DNA of 49,887 nucleotides, from the NCBI GenBank assembly GCA_021325295.1, contig JAJPHM010000029.1, positions 1 through 49,887 on the forward strand. The letters run 5' to 3'. Of the stretch, positions 17,524-25,997 are shown in pieces. The DNA comes from Nitrososphaeraceae archaeon. GTDB lineage: Archaea > Thermoproteota > Nitrososphaeria > Nitrososphaerales > Nitrososphaeraceae. The translations under genes and the position numbers were made by a program. The notes under the pieces were generated by a model. That model did no database searches, was not told where the DNA came from, and saw only the letters and a program-made list of their open reading frames with translations. Position 1 is the first letter of the stretch, and each line of letters starts with the position of its first letter.

Positions 17524-17739
17524 TTGGTATTGGTAGATAGATGGATAGTCCTTGTTATAACCCAGTTCATTAGCGGAACTATTGGGATTCTATGGGGTTA
17601 TGTTGCCGGAAACTGGCTATTTGTAATGGTTGGAGGATTTTTCTTCTCCCTAGGCATTTTTGCGGCAACCATGTGGGGATATAACAGATGGAAAGCAAAG
17701 AGTGAGAAAGCTAGGTTAAGGCAAAAGCGCCGACACTAA
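17524..17739 (+). CDS. Small two-span membrane protein (71 aa)
   Basis: Two hydrophobic helices (residues ~8-27 and ~32-52) are followed by a strongly basic tail (RWKAKSEKARLRQKRRH), so both ends are probably cytoplasmic. A TTAAAA box near 17499 is about 25 bases from the TTG at 17524, which suggests a leaderless start. No family recognised. Confidence 0.6.
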   Translation: MVLVDRWIVLVITQFISGTIGILWGYVAGNWLFVMVGGFFFSLGIFAATMWGYNRWKAKSEKARLRQKRRH

Positions 17740-17807
17740 GAAATTTATCAATATACAAGCACCATATGACCTTGTTATCTTTTTATACAATTGCTATCTG
17801 AAAAGAG

Positions 17808-18518
17808 TTGAAAAATCGATTGCCACCCAAAATGGTCATGACACCAAGAAAGAAAAGGTACATCATTGCGGCCATTATAGGATCTATTGCAGTTTCCTTT
17901 GCGCTTTATAATGCTGCAATAAGCTTCCCTTACAAAACCACCAAGTTATGGAATTTTGATCAGTACCAGGTAAATTCTCTGCCGGATATATTCTCGGCGG
18001 CACAGATAGGTACTGGCAATCCGGGCAAATGGGCTATAGTGTCTGACCCATCGGCTCCGTCTCCACCCAATGTCCTCGCCAAGATATCTGTTCCACGTTC
18101 CGGATCTGATTACAGCTTACTTGGAGTTTCAGATTCGCCTACTGTAGGAAACGCAAGGGTCAGTGTAATGTTCAAATTAATATCCAATGCAACTAATGAT
18201 GCATCAGCAGGTCTTGTAATCAGGCTCCAGGATAGCTCGCATTATTTTGTCCTGATGGCCGACTCGTACAATAGCCGGTTTTCATTTTGCAGGGCAGATA
18301 CAGGCAAGATACTCTGTACCGAAGACAAAAATGCAGACATTGCAATAGGTCAGTGGCATAACATAACAGCAGACGTCTCTACACAGGGAGTCGCAGGCTA
18401 TCTTGATGGCAACCTGCTACTGCAGAGGTACGATGCTCATTATCAGGATGGTCAGATAGGGCTATGGACAAAAGGAGATTCACAGGTCTACTTTGATAAT
18501 CTCCAGATTCAATACTGA
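17808..18518 (+). CDS. Membrane-anchored/secreted LamG-like protein
   Basis: About 236 residues. A basic N-terminus (TPRKKRY) and a hydrophobic stretch (residues ~19-37) form a signal anchor. The rest is a beta-sandwich resembling concanavalin A/LamG or DUF1080-like folds: AGLVIRLQDSSHYFVLMAD, then GQWHNITADV, YLDGNLLL and GQIGLWTKGDSQVYFDNLQI. Such domains bind carbohydrate; here the ligand is unknown. The TTG at 17808 lies about 23 bases after TTTTATA; ATG 17832 is an alternative. Confidence 0.72.
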   Translation: MKNRLPPKMVMTPRKKRYIIAAIIGSIAVSFALYNAAISFPYKTTKLWNFDQYQVNSLPDIFSAAQIGTGNPGKWAIVSDPSAPSPPNVLAKISVPRSGSDYSLLGVSDSPTVGNARVSVMFKLISNATNDASAGLVIRLQDSSHYFVLMADSYNSRFSFCRADTGKILCTEDKNADIAIGQWHNITADVSTQGVAGYLDGNLLLQRYDAHYQDGQIGLWTKGDSQVYFDNLQIQY

Positions 18519-18680
18519 CCAACTAATTTGGACTGGCGACACGTGCTGCCATCCAAATCAATTTCTTCTTATTTGTCTCTAGTTATCGGGATAGATTTGG
18601 CAAAAAATCAATAAAAAAATAGTTGCGGTAGCTAGATCTCTTAAAAGCTTTAAATGTGGAGTTATCACATTCAACTCCGA

Positions 18681-18851
18681 ATGTCTGCAAACCCTGAAAA
18701 CATTGCTAATGTAACCTATGAATGTATGCGCTGCGGCACAGGGGTAACCGTAGAAGAGCTATCTAGACTGCCCGAGATAAAATGCATTTGCGGTTTTCGT
18801 GTATTCCGCAAGGCGAGGCCTCCAATAGTAAAGCAACTTAAAGCTATCTAG
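18681..18851 (+). CDS. rpoP: DNA-directed RNA polymerase subunit P (Rpb12)
   Basis: This 56-residue zinc-ribbon subunit is recognisable by YECMRCGTGVTVEELSRLP and FRVFRKARPPIVK. It sits at the Rpb2/Rpb3 edge of archaeal RNA polymerase and aids assembly and promoter opening. The zinc ligands read C-x2-C in the first knuckle and C-x-C (CIC) in the second, one residue tighter than the usual C-x2-C. A TTTAAA box (18649-18654) is 29-30 bases before the ATG, so the shorter start is chosen over an in-frame ATG at 18654 that overlaps the box. Confidence 0.88.
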   Translation: MSANPENIANVTYECMRCGTGVTVEELSRLPEIKCICGFRVFRKARPPIVKQLKAI

Positions 18852-18992
18852 CTTTCTTGCCTTTTCTAGTCATCTCATTTGATTTGCAGGCTCTTATTCT
18901 TGCTTTCCTTTCAGCACTCGGCTAACTAACTATCTATCTATATGTGATAAATTTTTTTACCCGAAGCGCCATCCAACATATGGTATATCCAG

Positions 18993-19454
18993 TTGCCACT
19001 CTTTGGTAAAAAAACAGTTCATTTCTGCGCTATCTGCAGCAAAGAGCTAAAACACAAATACAAGCCACCAAGCGGGTCAGAAGTTGAAGGCTATCTATGC
19101 AGTGATTGCCACATTGAAAAGACCAAGGAAGCTGTTCTAAAACAACAGGAAGAAAAGGCCCGGCTCCAAGAAGCGCCAGATACCTGCGCGATATGCAAAA
19201 AAGAGCTAGTGCAGGATACTGACTTGCAAAACAAGCCAAGGTGGCAGTGGAATCTGGAAGCAGGCAGTCTGCTATGCAAAAGTTGCTTTGATACTATGGA
19301 GGCTAAGTATCAAAAGGAGCTTAACTACTGTGTTATATGCAACAGAAAGATAGGATTCATAAGGTACAACCCAAAACCTGCATGGAATCTAAAGGGACAA
19401 ATGTGCAGAGAGTGCTGGGACAAACAGAATGCCATAACGAAAGGAAAGGTCTAA
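18993..19454 (+). CDS. Triple zinc-knuckle hypothetical protein
   Basis: This 153-residue protein is made of three similar modules, each with two CxxC knuckles: CAIC...CSDC, CAIC...CKSC and CVIC...CREC. Each module would bind one zinc. The modules are separated by charged linkers. No other domain is seen. This suggests a nucleic-acid or protein adaptor, which is inference. The TTG at 18993 is the only plausible start. A two-finger C2H2 gene follows 44 bases later on the same strand. Confidence 0.7.
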   Translation: MPLFGKKTVHFCAICSKELKHKYKPPSGSEVEGYLCSDCHIEKTKEAVLKQQEEKARLQEAPDTCAICKKELVQDTDLQNKPRWQWNLEAGSLLCKSCFDTMEAKYQKELNYCVICNRKIGFIRYNPKPAWNLKGQMCRECWDKQNAITKGKV

Positions 19455-19498
19455 CTTGATACTTGATAATGACAGATAGACGAGGTTGAAACTGGTAA

Positions 19499-19702
19499 AT
19501 GGATTTTTTCAAGAAATATGTATGCGAAAAATGCGGCAAAAAGTTTCGCCACATTGAGCAACTTATGCAGCATGAACAGGTTATACATGAAGCTCTCCTC
19601 TATGAATGCAAGAAATGCAATGTCAGCTTCACAGGGATGGAGCAGATGAGAGATCACGCCAGAAAATACCATTCATATAACAAGATGAAGGAAGGAAAAT
19701 AA
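19499..19702 (+). CDS. Small protein with two C2H2 zinc fingers
   Basis: Sixty-seven residues carrying two fingers with identical spacing C-x2-C-x12-H-x4-H: CEKC...HEQVIH at residues ~9-30, and CKKC...HARKYH at residues ~37-58. C2H2 fingers this regular are well known in Thaumarchaeota. DNA or RNA binding is likely but the target is unknown. It may share a transcript with the triple-knuckle gene upstream. Confidence 0.8.
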   Translation: MDFFKKYVCEKCGKKFRHIEQLMQHEQVIHEALLYECKKCNVSFTGMEQMRDHARKYHSYNKMKEGK

Positions 19703-19822
19703 AAGAAAAGTCTAAAGACTTTTTTAGCTTGGTAATTAGAGCCTAAAAGTCGCCAGCACAACAGGAAATGACAAGACATAAAATCCGGTGCAAGCGACAG
19801 ACTCAACATCCTGTATCTTATA

Positions 19823-20734
19823 TCATCCTGCGACAGGTATGACAGTAACTCTTTCAATGTTTCTTATTTCCGACCTCAGGTGTTCCTGTATCTTTGTGCT
19901 CAGTTCATTTAGCTCATGTACAGTCATTTTCCCGTCTACCATGACGCTCAGCTCACAATGGAATCTGGGGCCAGCTGGCCTTGCTAGCACTCTTAGGACC
20001 TGAATATGGAACTCTGTCTCTATAGCAGACTGCGCCTCGTCTGCAAGGTTCCTATCATAGCTTGCGTCTACAAGAACAAGGGATGATGATTTCAAGGCCA
20101 CATAAGCTACGGTAAAGATGTATCCTGCAATTATTACTCCTCCTATTGCATCCATCTGTGTAAAGCCAAGGTAAGATGCAATTATGATGCTGGCAAGTCC
20201 CACAAGCGACGCAGATCCATCCTTTATCGAGTTCTTGGCGTCTGTCTTTAACGATAACAGATTGTACTTATTTGCGATCCTTTGCATCTGGATTGCTCTG
20301 TACCACGAAAGACCTGCTGCGGCAGCCAGCACAGTCATTGCAACAACCGCATGGCCAACCGGCTTTGGGTTCAAAAGTGATTCAAAGGAATGAAATGCAA
20401 TAAAGATGCCTATAGATATCATGCCAATTGCAGCCAGCAAGGCCGCAAGCGTCTCAATCTTGTGGTATCCAAAGTTAAAACGCCTATCTGGCTTTTTCTG
20501 AGAAAATTTCAATCCAAGCCATACTACAAACGAAATAGCCGCATCTGACATCGAGTCAGTGCCGTCGGCAGTAGTTACTACGCTACCAGTAAAAGCGCCT
20601 GCAGCAATCTCTGCTACTCCTATTCCAAGCAATGTCCACAGGGAGATCCAGCTGATGCGAGCCCCCTCAATAAACCCCCTGGCCAGATCATCGCCTTCTT
20701 CTCTCTGACCTTTCGCCTGAAAGCTTGGAAGCAA
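19823..20734 (-). CDS. Cation diffusion facilitator (metal efflux)
   Basis: This 303-residue CDF transporter has about six membrane helices (residues ~28-215) and a cytoplasmic C-terminal domain (~225-303) of the ferredoxin-like type that dimerises in this family. The helix-2 metal site reads DSMSD (D-x3-D) and the helix-5 site NSIKD (N-x3-D), not the H-x3-D of zinc exporters. In the family this pattern is associated with Mn/Fe transport, so Mn2+ or Fe2+ export is the better guess. TTG 20734 is the likely start. Confidence 0.85.
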   Translation of the reverse strand: MLPSFQAKGQREEGDDLARGFIEGARISWISLWTLLGIGVAEIAAGAFTGSVVTTADGTDSMSDAAISFVVWLGLKFSQKKPDRRFNFGYHKIETLAALLAAIGMISIGIFIAFHSFESLLNPKPVGHAVVAMTVLAAAAGLSWYRAIQMQRIANKYNLLSLKTDAKNSIKDGSASLVGLASIIIASYLGFTQMDAIGGVIIAGYIFTVAYVALKSSSLVLVDASYDRNLADEAQSAIETEFHIQVLRVLARPAGPRFHCELSVMVDGKMTVHELNELSTKIQEHLRSEIRNIERVTVIPVAG

Positions 20735-20901
20735 TGCTGAAGCATTTTCTAAAGTCTTTCATAATAATCCCTGTTCCTGAGTTTTGACAAATGTGTAAAG
20801 AAATTCACTCGAGAGAAAGGATGGGTGGATAGCGTTTAATGGTAGAAAGAGGGTAGAAAAGAGAAGGAGAGCAGAGCAGAAGCCGCCTAAATGGCCAAGG
20901 G

Positions 20902-21051
20902 CTATTCTATGCTGCCAGCAGCTTTCTCTATGGCTTGGCTTGCATTGAGCATGCCATTTCTCTTTGCGTACTCCTCTACGGTCCTCATCTGGTCAGGAGT
21001 AAGACATACCGGCATGGTTCTTTTAGCATGGTTTTCCAGAGGGTAATTCAT
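20902..21051 (-). CDS. Small ribbon-helix-helix-like protein (49 aa)
   Basis: Forty-nine residues ending MPVCLTPDQMRTVEEYAKRNG and LNASQAIEKAA. The strand-helix-turn-helix pattern resembles a short RHH or antitoxin-like DNA-binding protein. The ATG at 21051 is about 27-29 bases downstream of a TATA-like box lying inside the palindrome at 21071-21084, so I prefer it to the upstream in-frame starts. It lies just downstream of the second PII gene on the same strand. Confidence 0.55.
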   Translation of the reverse strand: MNYPLENHAKRTMPVCLTPDQMRTVEEYAKRNGMLNASQAIEKAAGSIE

Positions 21052-21070
21052 GTAGCAGATACATGGATTC

Positions 21071-21084
21071 AAGATTATAATCTT
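21071..21084. promoter_or_regulatory. 14-bp perfect palindrome with TATA element
   Basis: AAGATTATAATCTT sits between the PII gene at 21151-21492 and the small RHH-like gene. It supplies the TATA box of the latter and could also be bound by a dimeric regulator, including the RHH-like protein itself. Confidence 0.4.
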
Positions 21085-21150
21085 TTCCATCAGGGTCAAA
21101 CCGTCATCTGTCCCAGATCGGACAGATCTTGCTTTGTTCTGGCGGCAAAT

Positions 21151-21492
21151 TCAACTTGTCCTGTTCTGGGAGAGCGTGGCTGTATCATATACAGCTATAA
21201 CATTGCAGATGACTATCTTGCCATCACAGGCTGAGCCAGCTTTCATAACCTTCATTATATCGTCCACAATAGGCTTTACTTTTGAATCAGGCAAAAGTAC
21301 CTCGATCTTGGTCCAGGAGCCGAATTCAGGTACATATCTTGTGGCTCCTCTGCCGACACTTACAGATTCCTTTTTCATTCTCCCTCTTCCCTTGACATCG
21401 TAAAAAGTCATACCACTGGCGCCCCTTTTGTGCAAAATTGTGTTAATCTCCACAAGCCGCTCATGCGGAATAATGACCTCAAGCTTTTTCAT
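21151..21492 (-). CDS. PII-family nitrogen regulator, copy 2 (divergent)
   Basis: This 113-residue PII paralogue keeps MKKLEVIIPHERL, GMTFYDVKGRGR and YVPEFGSWTKIEVLLPD at the T-loop base. The C-terminal nucleotide segment has drifted (DGKIVICNVIAVYDTATL) and lacks the basic RxGE end that copy 1 retains (KRGE). Its T-loop is Lys/Arg/Ser rich and again lacks the uridylylation tyrosine. It may sense a different effector or serve a different target than copy 1. The start is an ATG at 21492. Confidence 0.9.
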   Translation of the reverse strand: MKKLEVIIPHERLVEINTILHKRGASGMTFYDVKGRGRMKKESVSVGRGATRYVPEFGSWTKIEVLLPDSKVKPIVDDIMKVMKAGSACDGKIVICNVIAVYDTATLSQNRTS

Positions 21493-21569
21493 CGCTTGTG
21501 AGATATGATATGTTGGCAGGTAATAATAAGAGTTTCAAGTAGCCTGCCCTGCCTCTGGTAAGTAACCAA

Positions 21570-21860
21570 TCAATCATTGTTGCTTCCAGCCTTACCCTCA
21601 AAGCGTTGATGATGCACAAGATCGTGCTGGTTCTGAAAGTTCTTGCCGCAAAAATCACATATAAAGTTGGACATTGCCGTTGGCGTTACCTCCGGGTAAT
21701 CCTTACGTTCTTCATTTCTATTAACCGCCTCCATTTCCTTTATACTTCGACCCTGAGATGTATCTCCTGTGCGAAACTGAGGGTGCTCTCCCGCTTTGTC
21801 AGTTATCTGGCTGCCAAATCTACCATCATCTTTTTTCGGTCTTCTTTGATTGGACGACAT
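21570..21860 (-). CDS. Zinc-finger-like small protein with an incomplete C2H2 motif
   Basis: Ninety-six residues. The first two thirds are polar and probably disordered (QRRPKKDDGRFG...). A finger-like segment near residue 68 reads CDFCGKNFQNQHDLVHHQRF. The two Cys and one or two adjacent His are present, but the second His is not at the usual 3-5 residue spacing. It may bind zinc through another residue or be degenerate. It is transcribed in the same direction as PII copy 2. Confidence 0.65.
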   Translation of the reverse strand: MSSNQRRPKKDDGRFGSQITDKAGEHPQFRTGDTSQGRSIKEMEAVNRNEERKDYPEVTPTAMSNFICDFCGKNFQNQHDLVHHQRFEGKAGSNND

Positions 21861-21934
21861 TTTTTCATTTCATCTCCTTTCGACTTAGCTCTACTGCACA
21901 GCTATGCTACGTATTGCTAGTTATGCCATCTAGA

Positions 21935-22330
21935 TTATATTGTATATCCATCTGTCGGGGCAAGTGTTGCTGACCCTGTAATGTATTCTATTTCAGGATC
22001 CTCTGACAACAGCCGCTCTAGATCCTTCACGTACATCCTAATTGCCTTGAACCTCAATGTCCTGTCCCTTTCTGCTGAAGGGACGCGACCATAACTTTTG
22101 AAAATCCACTCTTTCTTTGAATCTATATCTACATTGCGCGGGTACACTATCTCAACCAACACGCTTCCTTCCCAGTCATTGTACGCATGCTCATAGTGAA
22201 GCATGGTCAGGAGTAACTTTTGGTCAACCTTTGGAAATAACCTTGCTCCCTCACGAACGAGCTGTTCATAGTATGATTTTAACTTGGCGCTAGCAGGAGA
22301 CATTGTGCTTGCGGGTACTTTTCTTGCCAT
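21935..22330 (-). CDS. Conserved hypothetical protein (131 aa)
   Basis: A soluble protein that begins with a helical region (SAKLKSYYEQLVREGARLF), continues with a beta-prone core (GSVLVEIVYPRNVDID) and ends with helices (RMYVKDLERLLSEDPE). The ATG at 22330 lies ~27 bases from an ATTAAAA box, which supports a leaderless start. I recognise no family. Confidence 0.6.
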   Translation of the reverse strand: MARKVPASTMSPASAKLKSYYEQLVREGARLFPKVDQKLLLTMLHYEHAYNDWEGSVLVEIVYPRNVDIDSKKEWIFKSYGRVPSAERDRTLRFKAIRMYVKDLERLLSEDPEIEYITGSATLAPTDGYTI

Positions 22331-22886
22331 CAATAATTAAATGGCGAATATTTCTTTTAATAGTATTATATTGAGACAGTGTTTTCAAGGCCTAGATAGC
22401 CAGCCTGCCTACCTGCCTACCTCGATTCGCTCTTCAAATCCAATTATTGATCGCTTGGTCAAGTAATGAGCCGATGTTATGAAAAAAAGCCGCCAGCATC
22501 GAGATTTTTTGTAAACTGTGGTGAACGATATATCTTCAAAACCGGTTCCATGGTTTTCCTTTTCCTTTTTGCCTCGTGAAGGCTTGGACAAACATATTTT
22601 CTGAAGCCAACGCAGGTTTCACTCGGCCATATCACTTGATCTTTCTGATTGCAGAAATACAACAAATAGATGAGTGTTGCGCGTTACAAGATGCATATGA
22701 TCATCCATATCAATAATTCCTCTTTCGCATATTGTTTGAATGCAAACTGTATCGACAACAAGTTGGACCTATAACCTGTTGCCAAAAGATTGCGGTCGAT
22801 TGTACTTTTACTAAAAAGTTACTATTGGGCAATAAATAGGAAGAAAAAGATCGATAGACAGCAGCTTGCATCACTATTGATGTCTG
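22331..22886. other. 556-base gap without a supported gene
   Basis: It holds the promoter of the gene at 21935-22330 at its left end and a short CCTGCCTA direct duplication near 22404-22420. Several frames of about 60 codons exist on both strands, but none has a promoter or protein-like composition. No RNA gene is recognised. This is the longest gap in the window. Confidence 0.5.
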
Positions 22887-23129
22887 CTATTCAAACCTGT
22901 AGTTGCTTTCAACAAAATCCATATCTTCTTTTATATGGACTATGCCATCAAATTCTTCAACTGAAGACTTGGGAATAAGATACTTGCTTGGGCTGACGGC
23001 TCCAAAATAGACTACGATCCTCTCTGGCTGGATTGCATAGACAGAACCCACCTGCTTGCCATCGGCTGTCTCGACTGGCTTTGTGACCATCGCCTCCCAG
23101 TCTCCTGGATTGCTCCGCTGCTCTTCCAT
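22887..23129 (-). CDS. PRC-barrel-like small protein (80 aa)
   Basis: The order KPVETADGKQVGSVYAI, then RIVVYFG and YLIPKSSVEEFDG, is typical of a single PRC-barrel fold, found in ribosome maturation, photosynthetic and archaeal cell-division proteins. The ATG at 23129 lies 25 bases from a TTAAAT box, so I prefer it to an in-frame upstream start. It lies 63 bases downstream of the SDR gene on the same strand. The function is unknown. Confidence 0.65.
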   Translation of the reverse strand: MEEQRSNPGDWEAMVTKPVETADGKQVGSVYAIQPERIVVYFGAVSPSKYLIPKSSVEEFDGIVHIKEDMDFVESNYRFE

Positions 23130-23192
23130 AGTACAAATAGCGCGATTATGCAATTTAACAATTTCAAATAAATAGCTCTTGTGGGCAGGCAT

Positions 23193-23951
23193 CTACTGCC
23201 TGGCAGACGCGCCGCCATCGACTGTCAAGATTGACCCAGTTACCCACCCTGCTTCGTCAGAGCACAGGTATTCCACCGCTCCAGATATATCCTCTGGCTC
23301 ACCGATTCTTTTCAGAGGAAACAGAGATTCTAGGAGTTTTTTTGCATTTTCATCCTGCAGGTATGGTTCAATTATTGAACTCCGTATAGTTGATGGGCAG
23401 ACGCAATTGCAGCGTATTCCATACCTTCCATACTCTACTGCTATGCTTCTCGTAAACATTATGACTCCCGCCTTTGTCACTCCATAAACAGAGAGCGGAA
23501 CCCGCGCGATAGCTCTCATTCCTAATTCAGAGGATATATTGACAATGCTGCCACCATTATTTTTCATCATAACCGGCAGAACGGCCTTTGTCATCCTAAA
23601 TGTGCCTATCAGGTTAGTATTGATAAGCTCTGTCCACTGACTGTCAGTCATTTCGTGAAAACACACAGGATCGTTTATTATCCCAGCATTATTGATGAGG
23701 ATATCAATTCTGCCAAATGATGATATTGTTTGCTCTATTGCGGAAAGCACTTCGGCTTCTTTTGTGATGTCTGCAGTGACAGGGAGGAAATTTTTTTTGT
23801 CACCAGACTGAGACACGACCTTCGCCAGCCTGTCCCTGCTTCTTCCAATCATGACAATCTTGCAGCCTTTAGACGCAAGCCCCTTCACTATTGCCTTCCC
23901 TACTTCTCCGCCAGCTCCTGTAACGATAGCAATTTTGCCACGCAATGCCAT
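23193..23951 (-). CDS. Short-chain dehydrogenase/reductase
   Basis: This 252-residue classical SDR has the Rossmann motif TGAGGEVG, NNAG near residue 87, catalytic Ser in NISSELG, YGVTK (Tyr-x3-Lys) and the C-terminal SILTVDGG. It most resembles 3-oxoacyl-ACP reductase or glucose dehydrogenase-like members, but the substrate cannot be read from sequence. The ATG at 23951 is 26 bases from a GATAAAAGG box and matches the family N-terminus (MALRGKIAIVTG). Confidence 0.9.
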   Translation of the reverse strand: MALRGKIAIVTGAGGEVGKAIVKGLASKGCKIVMIGRSRDRLAKVVSQSGDKKNFLPVTADITKEAEVLSAIEQTISSFGRIDILINNAGIINDPVCFHEMTDSQWTELINTNLIGTFRMTKAVLPVMMKNNGGSIVNISSELGMRAIARVPLSVYGVTKAGVIMFTRSIAVEYGRYGIRCNCVCPSTIRSSIIEPYLQDENAKKLLESLFPLKRIGEPEDISGAVEYLCSDEAGWVTGSILTVDGGASARQ

Positions 23952-24079
23952 AGAGTTAGTTAGCAAGTTGTCCTTTTATCTTTATCACTCCAAATTCTGA
24001 CCTGCCAGCACGGTCTGGTAACAGTTATTTATTTGAGGAGAAAAACCAAGTTGATTGGGTTAGCCTTAATAAATCCAGG

Positions 24080-25051
24080 TCATGTATTGGCCTTGGCCAA
24101 AAGGGCCTTCTCAACTGCAGCCTGCAGCTCCGCGATTACAGCCTGAGTGTCAGCAGGGTTACTATGGAAAACTGCTCCTGCAGCATACGCATGGCCTCCA
24201 CCTTCCGGAAGGTTTGATGCTATCTGGCTGCATGAGATATTCTCGTTGTTGCGCCTTATGCTCACCTTGCCTTTACTGCTATAAAACATGACAAGGTCTG
24301 CACCAGTCTTCTGGAATACCTGCTCTGAGAATATGCTATTCTGCAGGTAAGGAGAGGCTTGTACAAATGCCACGTTAAAGCCAGCGATTGGTTTTACTAC
24401 TGTGGTGGAAAGTGCATGGTTTGCAGCTTCATCACGTAGTCTGGTGTATTCCTCATAGTCTGTCTGCATTTCGACATCCCATAGCACTCCGCTGGCAGAC
24501 TTGCGAGCGAGAGACACCATCCTTGGATAAAAGTTTGAAAAAGTCTGATAATATCTGATAAGTTCAGACAGGGGAACAAGGTACCTGTCCTTTGTAAAAA
24601 AATCCATTGTATGGGCCATAGCCGCCAGGTTCTTGGCCAGCTCATTTTCAGGCAAAAGAGTTTCATACATCAGGTCGGCAGCGCATTTGCTCCCAGAGCT
24701 GTCAAGAACAATTTTGGCGACCTGCTTTATGGAATCTATTGCTTTCTGGGACCACGGGTGATGGTCAATCCATAGTACTTCCCAGCCATCCTTGGCTGCA
24801 GAAGAAAAGATCTGACTGCAGATATCGATAACGTCATCATTTAGTCCGAGATCTGATATGATCACCAGTCCTCCGCCGGGTTCTCTGGAGTAATGCGTCT
24901 GTGAATGAATAAAATTGCCGATCTTTTCGAAATTTTCCTTTCCATAGCCCAAGAATACTGCTGTTGCTTGAGGATATCGCATGAGGGCAATTGTAGCGGA
25001 GTATAGGCCATCCAGATCGGATTCGTGTGAAAAAATTATCACTTTTTTCAT
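24080..25051 (-). CDS. DHH/DHHA1-family phosphoesterase
   Basis: This 323-residue protein shows the metal-binding SDLDGL near residue 11, SDLGLND, the IDHHPWS signature, and C-terminal GGGHAYAAGA typical of the DHHA1 substrate-binding domain. Family members hydrolyse short oligonucleotides, nano-RNA, cyclic dinucleotide products or single-stranded DNA. The exact substrate is not readable. The HAD phosphatase gene at 25119-25772 lies 67 bases upstream on the same strand. Confidence 0.85.
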   Translation of the reverse strand: MKKVIIFSHESDLDGLYSATIALMRYPQATAVFLGYGKENFEKIGNFIHSQTHYSREPGGGLVIISDLGLNDDVIDICSQIFSSAAKDGWEVLWIDHHPWSQKAIDSIKQVAKIVLDSSGSKCAADLMYETLLPENELAKNLAAMAHTMDFFTKDRYLVPLSELIRYYQTFSNFYPRMVSLARKSASGVLWDVEMQTDYEEYTRLRDEAANHALSTTVVKPIAGFNVAFVQASPYLQNSIFSEQVFQKTGADLVMFYSSKGKVSIRRNNENISCSQIASNLPEGGGHAYAAGAVFHSNPADTQAVIAELQAAVEKALLAKANT

Positions 25052-25118
25052 TGTTTACTGCTACTACCCTTGAGTTATCTAATTCAATTTATTGCTATGC
25101 CAAAGCGCCACCTGCAGA

Positions 25119-25772
25119 CTATTGAGCAAATAGGAGATGGCTGATAGAAGTTGTTTTTTCAAAAATCCTGTCGCTTCCAATTATCCCATCAAAGTCAGTC
25201 CTGCCAAGCGGTGAATCATTTAGAACAACCACGCATGGTATGCCTGCTCTGTTTGATGCCATTGCGCCAAGAGGCGCATTTTCAACTACCATCGCATCAG
25301 CTGGGTTGATATCGAGTTTTTTTAGAGCCAAGAGAAATGCTGACGGGTCAGGCTTGCCTTTACTGATATCTCCTGCAGTAATCAGCAGATCAAAAAGGCC
25401 GGTCTTGTTTCTAAATGCATTTCGTATTATCTCCTCGACATCGCTTTTCTCCGAGCCGCTTACAACAGCCTTGCGGCAGATAAGGCTTTGAATCATCTCC
25501 TCGACACCTGGAAACGCCTTGGGGCTGGGTGATTTTCTAAAGTTTGCATTCTTCTCCTTGACAACTTGGGCTGCAACTGAATGGTCTGTAAAGCCTTTTT
25601 GTGAAAATACCTTGCGTACAAGCTCTTCGCCACGCATCCCCTCAAGAAGATAGATCTCTCTTTCTGTAACGTCGAGCCCTGCAGCGCTTTTGAAGGCCGA
25701 TATCCACGCTCTGCAATGCGCCGGCATAGAATCTACTAGAACGCCGTCTAGGTCAAAGATGACTCCTTTCAG
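25119..25772 (-). CDS. HAD-superfamily phosphatase with apparent CTG start
   Basis: A haloacid-dehalogenase hydrolase of the beta-phosphoglucomutase-like branch. Motif I (FDLDGVLVDS) holds the nucleophile Asp, motif II is VVSGSEKS, the motif III Lys is in SKGKPDP, and motif IV is VVENAPLGAMAS. The first ATG (25727) lies after motif I and would give a dead enzyme. In frame upstream the only codons before a TAG stop are AAA and CTG, then KGVIFDLDG. Initiation at the CTG (25772) restores exactly the family N-terminus and a full 217-residue protein. CTG initiation is inference; a sequencing error or a decayed start is possible. Confidence 0.75.
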   Translation of the reverse strand: MKGVIFDLDGVLVDSMPAHCRAWISAFKSAAGLDVTEREIYLLEGMRGEELVRKVFSQKGFTDHSVAAQVVKEKNANFRKSPSPKAFPGVEEMIQSLICRKAVVSGSEKSDVEEIIRNAFRNKTGLFDLLITAGDISKGKPDPSAFLLALKKLDINPADAMVVENAPLGAMASNRAGIPCVVVLNDSPLGRTDFDGIIGSDRIFEKTTSISHLLFAQ

Positions 25773-25997
25773 TTTCTATCGTGTGTACGCAGAACAACCA
25801 AACCTATCAACCTTCGGCTTTGAATTCGATAAATAAATGAGAAATATCTACCGATAAACTTGGTTGTTTACAACTTGATAATTCTAGATTTTTCTTTGGC
25901 CGTATCACAGAGGAAGAAAATCGCCAACAAGAGAAAGGAAAACCCCTACCTTAATGGAGGCTAAAAACAATAGCACTTGAGCTTATATTTCAGCTTG

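Noticed and set aside
22409-22665. Overlapping 60-codon frames on the minus strand
   Set aside because: Composition is unlike neighbouring proteins and no promoter is at a suitable distance.
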